Assembly: GCA_003132405.1 (NCBI GenBank)
Contig: PKXQ01000148.1
Coordinates: 1 to 64,000, forward strand
Source of the DNA: Acidobacteriaceae bacterium
GTDB taxonomy: Bacteria > Acidobacteriota > Terriglobia > Terriglobales > Acidobacteriaceae
DNA length: 64,000 nucleotides
Direction of reading: 5' to 3'
Shown here in pieces: positions 26,976 to 35,420 of the stretch (position 1 is the first letter of the stretch; each line of letters starts with the position of its first letter). A program made the translations under genes and the position numbers. The notes under the pieces are model-generated. The model did not search any database, was not told where the DNA came from, and saw nothing but the letters and a program-made list of their open reading frames with translations.

Positions 26976-26991
26976 TGTGACCCGCATCACA
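26976..26991. promoter_or_regulatory. Perfect Crp-type site TGTGA-N6-TCACA
   Basis: TGTGA at 26976-26980 and TCACA at 26987-26991 are separated by six bases, matching the Crp-family consensus exactly. The centre is about 70 bases before the start point predicted from the TATAAT at 27041, a usual class I activation spacing. It precedes hemX-hemA. A Crp/Fnr-family regulator is encoded at 49561. Confidence 0.55.
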
Positions 26992-27040
26992 AACCACTGT
27001 GACAGCTTATGTTTCGGTGCGCAGGCTTCGCCCGGCAAAC

Positions 27041-27046
27041 TATAAT
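27041..27046 (+). promoter_or_regulatory. Candidate -10 element TATAAT for the hem operon
   Basis: Exact TATAAT about 50 bases before the hemX start. No good -35 at 16-18 bases, consistent with an activator-dependent promoter using the Crp-type site upstream. Confidence 0.45.
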
Positions 27047-27094
27047 CACCCAGGCGGGGTAGGGAAACTTTCAACCGTGCTGTGGAAACTGGAA

Positions 27095-27913
27095 ATGATG
27101 AGCTTGATTTGGCTGCGAGTGGCGCTGATTTGTTACGCTGCGGGATTGCTTTATGCGCTGGTGGCGCTGACGCGCACCTCGGAGATCCTGAGCAAGGTTG
27201 CGCTGCACGCGTCTTATCTGGGCATGGTGTTTCATCTTGTTTCGCTGACCGAAGCGGTTGTGCAAACCGGCCAACTGGCTTCGGCTTCGGTTCATAATGC
27301 GGAATCGCTGCTGGCCTTTCTCATCATGGTCGGCTTCATGCTCGCCTATCTGGTCTATAAAACGACCACCCCGGGCATCGTGGTCTTCCCGCTGGTTTTT
27401 CTACTGACTTTCGTGGCTGCTAGCGGGCAGCAACCTTTCGTATTTACGTCGGTTGCGGTGAAGCACGGTTGGCTGGCGGTGCACGTTCTGATGATCTTTA
27501 CCGGATACGCCGCGCTCTTCTTAAGCTTTGGCGCCAGCATTCTTTACCTGCTGCAGGAGCGCGCGCTGAAGTCGAAGAGTAAGAGCGGAATGTTCTCGCG
27601 GTTGCCGGCTTTGCAGGTGATCGACGACATCGGCTATCGTTCGCTTATGCTCGGCTTTCCTTTCATGACGCTGGGCCTGATCGCGGGTTCGGTGGTTGCC
27701 GTGGCCACGTACGGCCGCATCGATTATTTCGATCCGAAGATTTTGCTTTCGTTGCTGATGTGGGCGGTTTACCTGCTGATGGTGTTCACGCGGCTGAATG
27801 CGGGTTGGCGCGGGCGCCGCGCCGCCGTGCTCGCGAGCGCGGCGTTTGCCACGGCCATCGTGGCGTGGATCGCTAATTACTTCAGCGGAATGCACAGGTT
27901 CATTACGTCATGA
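27095..27913 (+). CDS. hemX: HemX/CcsA-type cytochrome assembly membrane protein
   Basis: A 272-residue inner-membrane protein with about eight hydrophobic segments. It belongs to the CcsA/CcmC/HemX family, whose members handle heme during cytochrome c assembly or influence glutamyl-tRNA reductase level. Conserved features are His-bearing helices (YLGMVFHLVSL, VKHGWLAVHVLMIFTGYAALFLSFGASILYLLQE), a reduced version of the CcsA tryptophan-rich region, and LLMWAVYLLMVFTRLNAGWRGRRAA near the C terminus. It overlaps hemA by four bases (ATGA), supporting the HemX name. ATG 27095 is used; GTG 27077 is also possible. Confidence 0.82.
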   Translation: MMSLIWLRVALICYAAGLLYALVALTRTSEILSKVALHASYLGMVFHLVSLTEAVVQTGQLASASVHNAESLLAFLIMVGFMLAYLVYKTTTPGIVVFPLVFLLTFVAASGQQPFVFTSVAVKHGWLAVHVLMIFTGYAALFLSFGASILYLLQERALKSKSKSGMFSRLPALQVIDDIGYRSLMLGFPFMTLGLIAGSVVAVATYGRIDYFDPKILLSLLMWAVYLLMVFTRLNAGWRGRRAAVLASAAFATAIVAWIANYFSGMHRFITS

Positions 27914-29268
27914 GATTTCAGCTCATCGGCGTCAATCACAAGACCGCGCCGGTTGAAGTGCGCGAGCGGTTGGCGATTCCTGAATCGCGTTTGCCGGAGG
28001 CTTGCAAACGGCTATCTGAGCATCCCGCGGTGGCGGAGGGCATGATCGTCTCGACCTGCAATCGCGTGGAATTTATTGCCAATATGAAGAACGGGACCGG
28101 CGATCTGCGGGAGTTTCTGCGCGAGTATTTCGAAACCGATCTCGGTCCATTTGAAAGTCATCTCTACGAATTTCGCGAAGACGAGGCGGTTCGTCACATC
28201 TTTCGCGTTGCCGCCAGCCTTGACTCCATGGTCGTCGGCGAGCCGCAGATTCTCGGCCAAGTCAAGGAAGCATACGCCACGGCTCGAGCCGTGGGAGCGG
28301 TGCGAGCGCAATTGGATCAGTTGATGACGCGCGCGTTCGCCGTCGCCAAACGCGTCCGCACCGAGACCGCCGTCGGATCTTCATCGGTATCGATTGCTTC
28401 GGTGGCAGTCGAGCTGGCGGAGAAAATCTTTGGCAGCCTAAATGGCAAGAGCGTCTACCTGGTGGGCGCGGGCAAGATGTGCGAACTAGCGGCGCGGCAT
28501 CTGATGGCCCACGGCGCCGCGTCTCTCTTTGTCGCGAATCGAACTTATGACCGGGCGATTCGCCTTGCACAGAAATTTGACGGGCAGGCGATTGAATTCA
28601 GCCGGCTTTATGACACTTGCGAGCGCGCCGACATCGTGATTACCTCGACCGGTTCGCCGAACTTCATCTTCCGGCGCGAACACGGCGAAAAGCTGATGGC
28701 GCTGCGAAAGAACAAGCCCATGTTCTTTATCGACATTGCGGTGCCGCGCGATGTCGATCCGGAGATGAATAAGATCGACGGCCTGTTCGTTTATGACATC
28801 GACGATCTGCAACAGGCGGTGAGTTCGCACGTCTCCGACCGCAAGAAGGAAGCGGAAAAAGCGGAGGCGATTGTCGCGAATGAAGTGACAAAATTTCACG
28901 TTCGCCTGCAGACGCTCGACGTGGTTCCGACTATCGTCAGCCTGCAGGATCATCTCGAGACCATTCGGCAGGCCGAGATCGATCGCGTTCGCGGCCGCCT
29001 TGGTGCGATGAGCACAGATCAGGAAATGGCGGTCGAAGCGCTCACGCGTGGCATCATCAATAAAATCATGCACACACCTATAAGCACGCTGAAAACTGCA
29101 GCGCGCGATCCTGAATCCACCACGGTGATCGACCTGGTGCGACGCCTCTTCAACCTGCATAGCGAAGACACGGGCAAAGATAAAGAAAAAGACAAAGACG
29201 CCGCGGTGGCGAAAGGTGGGCGCGGATCAGGCGACGAGACCGAGCGCAGAAGAGGGGCGCGGAACTAA
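27910..29268 (+). CDS. hemA: Glutamyl-tRNA reductase
   Basis: First committed step of C5-pathway tetrapyrrole synthesis: reduces Glu-tRNA to glutamate-1-semialdehyde with NADPH. N-terminal catalytic domain [19 protein letters not shown], then the catalytic Cys in [10 protein letters not shown] near residue 50 and the active-site signature [20 protein letters not shown]. The NADPH domain has [17 protein letters not shown] near 180. The dimerisation helix runs to the C terminus, which ends with a Lys/Asp/Arg-rich extension after residue 420. The start overlaps hemX and the stop overlaps the hemC start, so all are translated as one unit. Confidence 0.97.
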   Translation: MRFQLIGVNHKTAPVEVRERLAIPESRLPEACKRLSEHPAVAEGMIVSTCNRVEFIANMKNGTGDLREFLREYFETDLGPFESHLYEFREDEAVRHIFRVAASLDSMVVGEPQILGQVKEAYATARAVGAVRAQLDQLMTRAFAVAKRVRTETAVGSSSVSIASVAVELAEKIFGSLNGKSVYLVGAGKMCELAARHLMAHGAASLFVANRTYDRAIRLAQKFDGQAIEFSRLYDTCERADIVITSTGSPNFIFRREHGEKLMALRKNKPMFFIDIAVPRDVDPEMNKIDGLFVYDIDDLQQAVSSHVSDRKKEAEKAEAIVANEVTKFHVRLQTLDVVPTIVSLQDHLETIRQAEIDRVRGRLGAMSTDQEMAVEALTRGIINKIMHTPISTLKTAARDPESTTVIDLVRRLFNLHSEDTGKDKEKDKDAAVAKGGRGSGDETERRRGARN

Positions 29269-30203
29269 TGGCCCGTCTACGCATAGGCTCTCGCGGCTCA
29301 CAACTCGCTCTCTGGCAGGCGCATCACATTTCCGATTTGTTGCGCGCGCAAGGCCACACGGTCGAACTTGAAATCATCAGGACCACGGGCGATAAGATCA
29401 CCGACGTTGCGCTGGCGAAGGTCGGCACGAAGGGCATGTTCACCAAGGAGATCGAAGAGGCCTTAGTTGAAAATCGGGTTGATCTCGCGGTACACAGCTT
29501 GAAGGATTTGCCGACGGAACTGGCCAGCGATTTCGAAATTGCGGCGATCACCACGCGTGAAAATCCGCGGGACGTTTTTTGTTCGGTGAAATACGCGAAC
29601 ATCGAAGCGCTGCCGCAGGGCGCCAATGTTGGCACCAGCAGCCTGCGGCGCCAAGCCCAGTTGATGGCGTTGCGTCCCGATCTCAAGATTCATGCGCTGC
29701 GCGGGAATGTGGATACGCGCCTGCGCAAGCTCGAATCGGGCGACTACGACGCCATTATTCTCGCTGCCGCCGGCCTCAACCGCCTGGGCAAAACGCAATT
29801 GGTGCGGCAAGTGATTCCGGCGGAAGTGATGACTCCGGCCGCTGGACAAGGCGCGCTGGGGATTGAGATTCGCAACGGAGATAAGGCAACGCGGGCGCTG
29901 CTCGCTTTTCTCGACGATTACGCCGCGCGCGCCACCACTACCTGCGAGCGTGCCTTGCTCAATAAACTTGGCGGCGGCTGCCAGGTTCCGATTGGAGCGT
30001 TCGCGGAGATGAAGGGTGGGCGTATCCGGCTCAATGGCTTGGTCGCGCATCCCGACGGCACGAAGGTTCTGCGCGAAACTCGCGAGGGTGATGACCCAAT
30101 CAAGCTCGGCGAAGAGGTTGGCGAAACTCTGCTCAGCCGGGGTGGCGATGTTATTCTCGAAGAAGTTTACGGCGAAGGGTTTGCGTTGCCGCAACAGCCT
30201 TAG
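29268..30203 (+). CDS. hemC: Porphobilinogen deaminase (hydroxymethylbilane synthase)
   Basis: Polymerises four porphobilinogens into hydroxymethylbilane using a dipyrromethane cofactor. Motifs: [17 protein letters not shown] at the N terminus, [64 protein letters not shown], and the cofactor Cys in [16 protein letters not shown]. The length (311) is normal. Its ATG shares a base with the hemA stop. A palindromic repeat separates it from hemD. Confidence 0.97.
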   Translation: MARLRIGSRGSQLALWQAHHISDLLRAQGHTVELEIIRTTGDKITDVALAKVGTKGMFTKEIEEALVENRVDLAVHSLKDLPTELASDFEIAAITTRENPRDVFCSVKYANIEALPQGANVGTSSLRRQAQLMALRPDLKIHALRGNVDTRLRKLESGDYDAIILAAAGLNRLGKTQLVRQVIPAEVMTPAAGQGALGIEIRNGDKATRALLAFLDDYAARATTTCERALLNKLGGGCQVPIGAFAEMKGGRIRLNGLVAHPDGTKVLRETREGDDPIKLGEEVGETLLSRGGDVILEEVYGEGFALPQQP

Positions 30204-30210
30204 AAGCAGG

Positions 30211-30277
30211 TCCTAGGTGTCAGGTGTTAAGTCTCACGAAAAGCTAATACCTAACACTTCAGACCTATCACCTGATT
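30211..30277. repeat. Palindromic repeat (aggtgtcaggtgttaagt type) between hemC and hemD
   Basis: aggtgtcaggtgttaagt near 30214-30231 is inverted imperfectly by acctaacacttcagacct and tatcacctga near 30249-30274. It fills the hemC-hemD gap and could fold in the mRNA. Confidence 0.55.
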
Positions 30278-30278
30278 C

Positions 30279-31112
30279 ATGAAGCCTAACGAAAATCATC
30301 CTCTTACTGGAACCCGGATTCTTGTCGGACGCGCTCGCCATCAGGCGGGCAGTCTTTCGGCGAGCCTACGCAGCCTGGGTGCGTCTGTGATCGAAATCCC
30401 TTTCATTGAGATTCGCAAGCCTCAATCGTATACGCCGGTCGATGATGCGCTGAAAGATATTAAATCGTATGACTGGCTCATTCTTACCAGCGCCAACGGT
30501 GTCGAGGCTATGTGGCAGCGGGTACGTCAACTTCGCATTACTCCCCGGAAGCTGAAGCATCTTCAGATCGCGGCGATTGGTCCGGCGACCAAGAAGGCAA
30601 TCGTCAAGCATGGCCTGAAAGTGAAGATGGTTCCCGACGAGTACGTCGCCGAAGCGGTAGTTAAGAAACTACGTGACAAGATCAGTGGCAAGCGGGTTGT
30701 GCTGATACGGGCTAAGGTTGCGCGCGACGTAATTCCCGAGGAACTGCGTGCGGCCGGAGCGACGGTCGACGTGGTTGAAGCTTACGAGACAGTGGTGCCG
30801 GAGAAATCGCGGGCGCGGCTGCGCGCGTTGATGAAAAGCGCTCGCCGCCCGCACATCGTGACTTTTACCAGCTCTTCGACGGCGAAGAATTTTGCGGAGT
30901 TGCTTGGCAACGGCGAGGCGGGGTCGGTCAGCCCGGCTTGGCTGAAAGATGTTCAGTTCGCTTCGATTGGGCCGGTTACGTCAGCGACTTTGAGAGAATT
31001 GCAGATGCCGGCTGCAATCGAGGCTCGCGAATTTACTATGGGCGGGCTGATTCGCGCGATCGTGCTCGCGCGCTACGCGGAACCAGCAAAGACTAACGCT
31101 ACTCCGCCTTAG
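30279..31112 (+). CDS. hemD: Uroporphyrinogen-III synthase
   Basis: Cyclises hydroxymethylbilane with D-ring inversion to uroporphyrinogen III. The family is poorly conserved, but the landmarks are here: ILVGRARHQAGSLSASLRSLGA at the start, DWLILTSANGVEAMWQRV, IAAIGPATKKAIVKHGL, VVLIRAKVARDVIPEELRAAGA, VEAYETVVPEKS, VTFTSSSTAKNFAELLG, and FASIGPVTSATLREL. The length (277) is usual. It follows hemC after a 75-bp repeat-filled gap. Its 3' end overlaps the convergent PilZ gene by 14 bases. Confidence 0.93.
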   Translation: MKPNENHPLTGTRILVGRARHQAGSLSASLRSLGASVIEIPFIEIRKPQSYTPVDDALKDIKSYDWLILTSANGVEAMWQRVRQLRITPRKLKHLQIAAIGPATKKAIVKHGLKVKMVPDEYVAEAVVKKLRDKISGKRVVLIRAKVARDVIPEELRAAGATVDVVEAYETVVPEKSRARLRALMKSARRPHIVTFTSSSTAKNFAELLGNGEAGSVSPAWLKDVQFASIGPVTSATLRELQMPAAIEAREFTMGGLIRAIVLARYAEPAKTNATPP

Positions 31113-31770
31113 CTGCCGAAGCGCCCATCTGCGGATCAATCGCGTCGAGATATTCCTGCATGCGTTTCTTGGTGTCAGCGGGCATGCCGGTGAATTCGAT
31201 TCCGTTGCCTACTCCGGGATCGCAGGTTCGCACGACCGCGGTGATCTTGATGTGCTCCGAGTCCATCCAGAAGTCCACCAGCAACACCGTTCCGAGCGGC
31301 AGGGGCATCATGCTCTCAACGTAGCATCCATTACCGCTCACGTCGGTGGCGTTGATGCGGAGCGGCGCGTTGACGCGTTCGTCGCGCAGTTCGACGGGCA
31401 GCGAAATCTTGTGCCGGTAATAGCGGCGGCGGTTGGAGGGGTCTATGGATACGGTCGCGCCATCCATGGCAAGGTAGTTTCTCCACGGGCATTCCTGAGC
31501 GGCGAGCAGTTTGACTCCTACCTGATTTTTCTTGATCGCGCCCGTGTTCATGACCCAGACTACGGTGCAGCGCGTTTTCTTTTCGTCGCATTGCACACCG
31601 ATCGTATCGCCGACCTTCAGTTCGGTCTCGACCCCTGAGATGAGCGCGCCGTCCGAGCTTATATTCTGCGCGCGCGCCGACTGCGAAAAGGGACGGCCCT
31701 CGGCACTCATTCCCCAGACGCGTACGGGCAGGTCGACGCTCAGTCGAGGTTCGGTTTGATGATTAGACAT
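31099..31770 (-). CDS. PilZ domain protein (c-di-GMP receptor candidate)
   Basis: A 223-residue soluble protein with two PilZ-like beta-barrel halves. The first is LSVDLPVRVWGMSAEGRPFSQ then AQNISSDGALISG; the second is RRRYYRHKISLPVELRDE then ATDVSGNGCYVESMMPLPLGT. The RxxxR segment before the second barrel and the DxSxxG motif (TDVSGNG) match the c-di-GMP-binding signature. With the HD-GYP phosphodiesterase at 5.4-7.3 kb it suggests that the organism uses cyclic di-GMP. The effector target is unknown. The gene ends inside the 3' end of hemD. Confidence 0.88.
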   Translation of the reverse strand: MSNHQTEPRLSVDLPVRVWGMSAEGRPFSQSARAQNISSDGALISGVETELKVGDTIGVQCDEKKTRCTVVWVMNTGAIKKNQVGVKLLAAQECPWRNYLAMDGATVSIDPSNRRRYYRHKISLPVELRDERVNAPLRINATDVSGNGCYVESMMPLPLGTVLLVDFWMDSEHIKITAVVRTCDPGVGNGIEFTGMPADTKKRMQEYLDAIDPQMGASAAKAE

Positions 31771-31952
31771 GCCTTATCCTCGGATCGGTCTAATACGATC
31801 GACCTTAATACGTTGGATGGATGATACCGCCGTTCAGTGGCCGGGCGATATTACAAAGTTCCTCGGCTCCAGTAACGAGCGGAGCACCACTTTCGGAACC
31901 TAGCGAGGCCAGTTTGTCTTCGCTCCCGCTTAAGAAGGGGCTTGCCTTAGAT

Positions 31953-32867
31953 TCAGGAGCGGCTTTCGGCGGACTGTTGGGCAAATTCTCGATAGCCTAT
32001 GACTTCGATCTTCTGCTCGTCCAAGAACTTCCGTAACTCGGCTGAAGTCAGCAGACGGCGTTCTTCGTCGCGCGAATCGCGCAGGCGCGTGTTGACGGCG
32101 GCTAGATCGGCGTCGTTATAACCGGGATGGCAGACCAGTTCCCAGGTTCCGTCGGGCAGGGCGGCGAGCGTTTGGCGCAGCAGGGAACTGAAGCCGCCGC
32201 TCTCGCTCGCTCCGGTTTCAATCACGCCCAGCACGCCGTCAGGGGTGAGCAGGCCGGCGCGTTTTGTTTGCTTAAGAAAGTGCCGGGCGAAAGTATGCAA
32301 CACGCGCACCTGGCTATAGCGCTTCCAGAGATGAGGCTTGCCTTTGAAAAGACGCGCCGGCAGCGCTTTGATTGGAACGATGGGATTGCGAATGGCACGG
32401 ACGCCGCAAATTCGTGCCGCTCGCAGCAGCGCGTTGAGAATCTCGGGGAAAATGTGGGCGTGCTTGTGGGTATCGAGGTGAGTGACTTGCAATCCGGTGG
32501 ATTGAATCTTCCTGATTTGCGCGACGACTTCATCGACCAGTTGGTCGCGATCGAAGCCTCCGAGCGTGGCGCGCGCGGCGAAGGCAGAAAGACTGGTGTA
32601 GAAATTCTCCGGCTCGGCCGAGCGAATCGCCCGCAAGGTGTCCACGGTATGGGTGGGTGATACCGGCGTTCCATCGACCAGCACCACGTGGCAGCCCACG
32701 GAAAGACTGGGCGTCGCACGAGCCAACGTGACGGCATCGTCGAATTGTAGGCCGTTCGCCATGAGCGTAGTCGACGAGACTACGCCCGCAGTGTGGGTTT
32801 CCACAATGGCGCGATTGACGCCCGCGGTGAGACCAAAATCATCGGCGTTGACGATCAGCTTGCGCAC
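31953..32867 (-). CDS. YdjC/ChbG-family deacetylase, HpnK-like
   Basis: A polysaccharide-deacetylase-like TIM-barrel protein of the ChbG/YdjC family; HpnK relatives accompany hopanoid genes. Metal-site motifs: LIVNADDFGLTAGVNRAI at the N terminus, HVVLVDGTPVSP, THLDTHKHAHIFPEIL near residue 130, and the C-terminal WELVCHPGYNDADL. The start is taken at GTG 32867 (VRKLIVNADDFG), because the upstream 34 in-frame codons are not family-like. The hydrolysed substrate is probably an N-acetylated sugar. No hopanoid genes lie nearby, so HpnK is a family label only. Confidence 0.85.
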   Translation of the reverse strand: MRKLIVNADDFGLTAGVNRAIVETHTAGVVSSTTLMANGLQFDDAVTLARATPSLSVGCHVVLVDGTPVSPTHTVDTLRAIRSAEPENFYTSLSAFAARATLGGFDRDQLVDEVVAQIRKIQSTGLQVTHLDTHKHAHIFPEILNALLRAARICGVRAIRNPIVPIKALPARLFKGKPHLWKRYSQVRVLHTFARHFLKQTKRAGLLTPDGVLGVIETGASESGGFSSLLRQTLAALPDGTWELVCHPGYNDADLAAVNTRLRDSRDEERRLLTSAELRKFLDEQKIEVIGYREFAQQSAESRS

Positions 32868-33016
32868 CCAGAAAGTGTAGCAGTGAAATTGCAGTAGCCG
32901 GGTCGAGGCCACGAGAACGACTGACCCCAAGCGCACGAAGAATCGGGAAGGGAATCTGCTCAAGTTCACTCCCCGGATTGCTTTAGCTTTCGAAGAAGCG
33001 CGCTGGGTCGATTGAC

Positions 33017-33448
33017 TCAGCCGCCGTTGTTCGCGACAACCTGCTCGGCCGGTTTGACCTGCTTCCGCAAGATTTCATCCAGTAGAAACAAGTCGGTGAG
33101 TAATGCGCGAAGATGAATGGAAGCGTTCAGATTATCAATCAACTGTGAACTGATGACGGGCTGGGCCAAAACCAGTTCAATGGTGGCAAGAGAGTCGCGG
33201 GAGTCGCGATCAAGAACCGCAAAAAACGCCGCGTATTTTTCGGCGGGCTCAAGACCTTCCTCTCGGACTGCGACCGTACAAACCTCCGCCAGTCCCGTCA
33301 AAGCTTTAACGGCACGTTGCAAGAACTCGCGAACTTGCCCACCCGATTTGCTGCCTTCGTCCGTGCGGAGACCCTGGGCTGCGTATGCCAGCATAAACTC
33401 GTAACACTCTTCCACTGCCTCGCAACGGCTGCCAATTTCAGCCAGCAT
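33017..33448 (-). CDS. Hypothetical helical protein downstream of the cytochrome b gene
   Basis: A 143-residue, largely alpha-helical soluble protein (CEAVEECYEFMLAYAAQGL, REFLQRAVKALTGLAEVCTVAV, ALLTDLFLLDEILRKQV) with no signal peptide. I do not recognise a family. Its ATG overlaps the end of the cytochrome b gene by 11 bases on the same strand, so it is the last gene of the five-gene molybdenum hydroxylase operon. The position suggests an accessory or maturation role, which is inference only. Confidence 0.7.
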   Translation of the reverse strand: MLAEIGSRCEAVEECYEFMLAYAAQGLRTDEGSKSGGQVREFLQRAVKALTGLAEVCTVAVREEGLEPAEKYAAFFAVLDRDSRDSLATIELVLAQPVISSQLIDNLNASIHLRALLTDLFLLDEILRKQVKPAEQVVANNGG

Positions 33449-34331
33449 CGCTTAGCCCTCGCCCTCTTAATTGGTTCGACGCCGATGGTGACGATGAAGA
33501 CGGAGACGGAGACGGAGACGTTTCCACCACCCATCGCTTGGGATCATGCTCTTTCAAATAAAAGTCGCGGCTCATCCAGCCGAAGATCATGGACTTCGTG
33601 ATTGGGCGTTTCTCCGGCCGCAGTCCGAAGTAGACGTGGACCATGATCAATGCGATCAGTCCTACGCCCGCCAGGCCGTGTAGCACATACATCATGCCCC
33701 AGGTCATGTCGCTGAAAAGATATGGATTGCGTGGAAAGAAAACGGTGCGCACGCGAGACATCATGAACACGCCGGTTATGATCGCCGAGAGACCCGCGGC
33801 GAGAATCGCGGCGTGGTAGAGCTTGTTCTCCAAAGGATATTTTGCGAATTTGTCCGGTGGTGGCTCAGGCTTTCCGGCAGCCCGCATCATTCTTCGCCAT
33901 GCATCACGCAGATCAATCCGATCCGGCCAGATCGACCAGAAGTCCATAAAGAAGGACGCGTGGATGATGTGAAAAAGAATAGAGGCGGTCAAGACTGCGC
34001 CCGCGATCCAATGATAGGTCACCCAGGGGAACTGGACTCCAACTCTCGGCAGGAAGGCGGTAAACAGTAGTGTGAACATGGAGGCGGCCATGATCCAGTG
34101 AAACAGCCGAGCGGTCAGGGAGTGCCTGGGCACGTGCTCGGGAATGCGCGCCGCCTCGGACGGCGAAATATTGCCGGCAAACTCTTTTGGTTTGGCGAAA
34201 TACCGCAGGTAGGCGGCGTGAACAATGAAGAAAAGGAATCCGGCGATTACCGCCACCCAGATCAGGAACCAGGCAATATGAATCGGGACAAGTTGTCCCC
34301 ACGGGCTCGTCGCCCATTCTAAGAAGCCCAC
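33438..34331 (-). CDS. Membrane cytochrome b of the formate-dehydrogenase-gamma/b561 type
   Basis: A 297-residue integral membrane protein with about five hydrophobic helices: IAWFLIWVAVIAGFLFFIV, LFHWIMAASMFTLLFTAFL, WIAGAVLTASILFHIIHA, LYHAAILAAGLSAIITGVFMM and MYVLHGLAGVGLIALIMVHVYF. Histidines in RLFHWIMAAS, FHIIHASFF, YHAAIL and LHGLAG are well placed for two b hemes. It closely resembles the quinone-reducing gamma subunit of periplasmic formate dehydrogenases. It follows the molybdenum hydroxylase subunits with a 13-base overlap, so it probably passes their electrons to the quinone pool. The C-terminal SPSPSPSSSS tail comes from a hexanucleotide repeat. Confidence 0.88.
   Translation of the reverse strand: MGFLEWATSPWGQLVPIHIAWFLIWVAVIAGFLFFIVHAAYLRYFAKPKEFAGNISPSEAARIPEHVPRHSLTARLFHWIMAASMFTLLFTAFLPRVGVQFPWVTYHWIAGAVLTASILFHIIHASFFMDFWSIWPDRIDLRDAWRRMMRAAGKPEPPPDKFAKYPLENKLYHAAILAAGLSAIITGVFMMSRVRTVFFPRNPYLFSDMTWGMMYVLHGLAGVGLIALIMVHVYFGLRPEKRPITKSMIFGWMSRDFYLKEHDPKRWVVETSPSPSPSSSSPSASNQLRGRGLSDAG
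33499..33520. repeat. Short GACGGA microsatellite at the cytochrome b 3' end
   Basis: Nearly four tandem copies of a 6-bp unit (gacgga) encode the Ser-Pro tail of the cytochrome b on the minus strand. Slippage here would change tail length without a frameshift. Confidence 0.7.
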
Positions 34332-35386
34332 GTTGCCTCCTCTGTTGCTGATCCTGCTCCGACGATGGCGCGCTTCACCAGATTTCTCATCAGTGGGATC
34401 TTGTAGGTGTTGAACTGTAAGGGGACTGCTCCCTGCACGGCCAGTTTCCCCGCCATCTCCCCGGTCGCGACGTTGCGCGGCTTGCCTCGGACCGCATCTT
34501 CAACCGCCTTCAAGCGCAAGGGGCGCGCGGCGGCTGCGTTCACCGAAATTCGAATGCGGTCGATCGTCCGAGCTGAACCATCGCCCGGTGAACCATCGCC
34601 TGACGTCACCATGGCTGAGGCAACGTTCATGAGCGGGAAATCCCAAACGTTGCGGTCCCGAATTTTCTCAAAATAAAATTGCGCACCAGCCCACGTGGAG
34701 GGAATACGAATCGCCGTCAGTAAGTCTCCGGGCTGCAAGATGTGCAGCCTCGTGATGTCGATGTCAGGGCCAACGAAGTAATCTTCCGCGTCGACGACGC
34801 GCTCGCCCTTGCGGGTGCGGATGACAAACTTGGCGTCAAGGGCAATAAGGGCTGGGGCTGAATCGGAGGGATTCACCGCCACGCAACGGTCGGCTTGCAG
34901 AATCGCGTGCTCGCGGTTGCGGCCCTCCGGCGCATCGGCATAGCAAATGTTGCCGCCGGCGCGGTAACATGGCCAACCGCTTCGGTAATACCAGCAGCGC
35001 GTATCCTGCGAAACATTCCCGCCTATGGTTCCCTGGTTGCGAATCTGCGGTGATGCGACTAATTCCGCCGCCTGCGCCAGCAGATCATACTTCTGCTTAA
35101 TGATGGGATGATTCACGACTTCGGTGAGCGTGGTCATGGCGCCGATCTCGATCCCATCGCCGCCATCGTTGCCCAAGGTGCGCACTCCGCGCAGTTCGCC
35201 GATCCCGCTCAAGTCGACCACTACCTTCGGCTTCTTGATTCGATCCTTCAGCCAGTCGAAGCTGTCGAGACCGCCGGCCAGCACCCAGACGTCGGGTCCG
35301 TGTTGTTCGAGAAGTTTCTGCGCGTCGGCGACGGAAGTCGGCTGAAACAATTCGAAAGCGGCCATTACGTCTCGTATGACAGCCAT
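34319..35386 (-). CDS. FAD subunit of a PaoABC-type molybdenum hydroxylase
   Basis: A 355-residue medium subunit of the xanthine dehydrogenase/aldehyde oxidoreductase family. The FAD site is WVLAGGLDSFDWLKD near residue 35 and GTIGGNVSQDTR near 120. The loop after it contains Cys131, Cys140, Cys148 and Cys168, in the place where PaoB and 4-hydroxybenzoyl-CoA reductase hold an extra [4Fe-4S] cluster. The CO-dehydrogenase flavoprotein C-terminal domain follows. It should carry electrons from the 2Fe-2S subunit toward the cytochrome b. The start has an aaggaggg ribosome site. It lies 34 bp after the Mo subunit gene. Confidence 0.9.
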   Translation of the reverse strand: MAVIRDVMAAFELFQPTSVADAQKLLEQHGPDVWVLAGGLDSFDWLKDRIKKPKVVVDLSGIGELRGVRTLGNDGGDGIEIGAMTTLTEVVNHPIIKQKYDLLAQAAELVASPQIRNQGTIGGNVSQDTRCWYYRSGWPCYRAGGNICYADAPEGRNREHAILQADRCVAVNPSDSAPALIALDAKFVIRTRKGERVVDAEDYFVGPDIDITRLHILQPGDLLTAIRIPSTWAGAQFYFEKIRDRNVWDFPLMNVASAMVTSGDGSPGDGSARTIDRIRISVNAAAARPLRLKAVEDAVRGKPRNVATGEMAGKLAVQGAVPLQFNTYKIPLMRNLVKRAIVGAGSATEEATWAS

Positions 35387-35420
35387 AACCCTCCTTCAAA
35401 TCCCGATCAAATATCGTCCA

